Shown: piece after piece, positions 4,524-5,014 of the stretch
Numbering within the stretch: position 1 is the first letter of the stretch
Layout: each line of letters begins with the position of its first letter
NCBI GenBank assembly: GCA_002315565.1
Contig: DCHD01000045.1
Location: 1 to 5,014 of the forward strand
Length of the DNA: 5,014 nucleotides
Source: Solobacterium sp. UBA1761
GTDB taxonomy: Bacteria > Bacillota_I > Bacilli_A > Erysipelotrichales > Erysipelotrichaceae
Direction of reading: 5' to 3'
Notes under the pieces: model-generated
Databases searched by the model: none
What the model saw: the letters and a program-made list of their open reading frames with translations, nothing else
What the model was told of the DNA's origin: nothing
Translations under genes and position numbers: made by a program

Positions 4524-5014
4524 TTATTCCTTATCGATTGCCTTGATCTTACAAGAAGCCATACATAAGCCACACTTGATACATTTTTCTGAATCAATAA
4601 CTCTTGATGGAAGTTTATGACCTGGAGCAACGTAATCAGTAGCCACGATAGCTGATGCTGGACACTGTCTTTCACAAAGTCCGCAGCCGATACATTTTTC
4701 TTTGTCGATCTTGTACTGCATTAATGACTTACATACATGTGCAGGACACTTCTTATCAACGATATGCGCAATATATTCTTCTCTGAACTGTTTCAGAGTT
4801 GAAAGGATTGGGTTAGCTGCTGTCTGGCCAAGAGCACATAATGAATTGTTCTTACAAACTGATGCAAGTTCATCAAGCTTGTCAAGGTCTTCCATAGTTC
4901 CCTTGCCTTCTGTAATCTTGTTAAGGATTTCTAACATTCTCTTAGTACCGATACGGCATGGAGAACATTTACCACAAGATTCATCACAGATAAATTCCAT
5001 ATAGAATTTAGCAA
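4524..5014 (-). CDS. hydB: NADH-linked hydrogenase subunit HydB/NuoF type, C-terminal part
   Basis: This is the last roughly 163 codons of a larger gene that continues beyond the right edge. The reading frame is open through 5014, so the ATG at 5000 is internal. Full HydB proteins carry a thioredoxin-like 2Fe-2S domain and an FMN/NADH-binding NuoF core upstream. What is visible starts at the NuoF 4Fe-4S site: ESCGKCSPCR, with its fourth cysteine in SLCALG 39 residues after the third. After a linker with CPAHVC come two C-terminal 4Fe-4S ferredoxin motifs, CIGCGLCERQC and CIKCGLCMASC. This two-ferredoxin tail distinguishes HydB/HndC from complex I NuoF. It would feed electrons from NADH/FMN to HydA, encoded 15 bp downstream. 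Functional assignment is firm; the exact enzyme type is inferred from hydA. Confidence 0.92.
   Translation of the reverse strand, partial: AKFYMEFICDESCGKCSPCRIGTKRMLEILNKITEGKGTMEDLDKLDELASVCKNNSLCALGQTAANPILSTLKQFREEYIAHIVDKKCPAHVCKSLMQYKIDKEKCIGCGLCERQCPASAIVATDYVAPGHKLPSRVIDSEKCIKCGLCMASCKIKAIDKE

Noticed and set aside
4442..4675. Minus-strand 77-codon open frame spanning the hydB-hydA junction
   Set aside because: It is a shadow in another frame of two well-supported genes.
4702..5004. Plus-strand 100-codon open frame
   Set aside because: It is antisense to the clearly recognised hydB C-terminal region with its cysteine motifs.

Overview
The window looks like chromosome from an AT-rich, anaerobic, fermentative member of the Firmicutes/Mollicutes-related bacteria. 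This rests on the Asp23-NusB-XseA-XseB gene order, the low GC content, SD-type ribosome sites, sigma-A-type promoters and an [FeFe]-hydrogenase of the HydA/HndD type. A finer assignment cannot be supported. All six genes seen to their end stop with TAA or TAG and none with TGA. The only tryptophan codon I noticed is TGG, so the genetic code cannot be tested here.

Every protein gene lies on the minus strand. Read in the direction of transcription, 5014-2751 carries the end of hydB (NADH/FMN subunit) and all of hydA (catalytic subunit), 15 bp apart, closed by a bidirectional terminator at 2699-2728. HydB and HydA would pass electrons between NAD(H), ferredoxin and H2 through a chain of iron-sulfur clusters. 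From 2384 down to 84 runs a housekeeping cluster: an Asp23/YqhY-family protein, nusB, xseA and xseB. It has a strong promoter in front of the Asp23-family gene and a probable second promoter before xseA. A tRNA gene, probably tRNA-Gly, begins at 23 behind its own promoter and runs off the left edge.

The 366-bp gap between the two clusters (2385-2750) is the most interesting part. It holds a plus-strand transcription unit that encodes no convincing protein: a near-consensus promoter at 2552-2580 with an 18-bp near-palindrome in its spacer, then about 106 nt of strongly structured RNA ending in a perfect intrinsic terminator. Three CCCC motifs sit in its predicted unpaired stretches, a layout resembling Gram-positive regulatory sRNAs that bind Shine-Dalgarno sequences. 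This promoter diverges from the Asp23-family promoter. Between them lie two GC-rich, alternating purine-pyrimidine tracts, very unusual in this AT-rich DNA and good candidates for Z-DNA.

The HydA active-site motif L1 reads TSCSPAW where TSCCPxW is usual, so one of two functionally important cysteines is serine.
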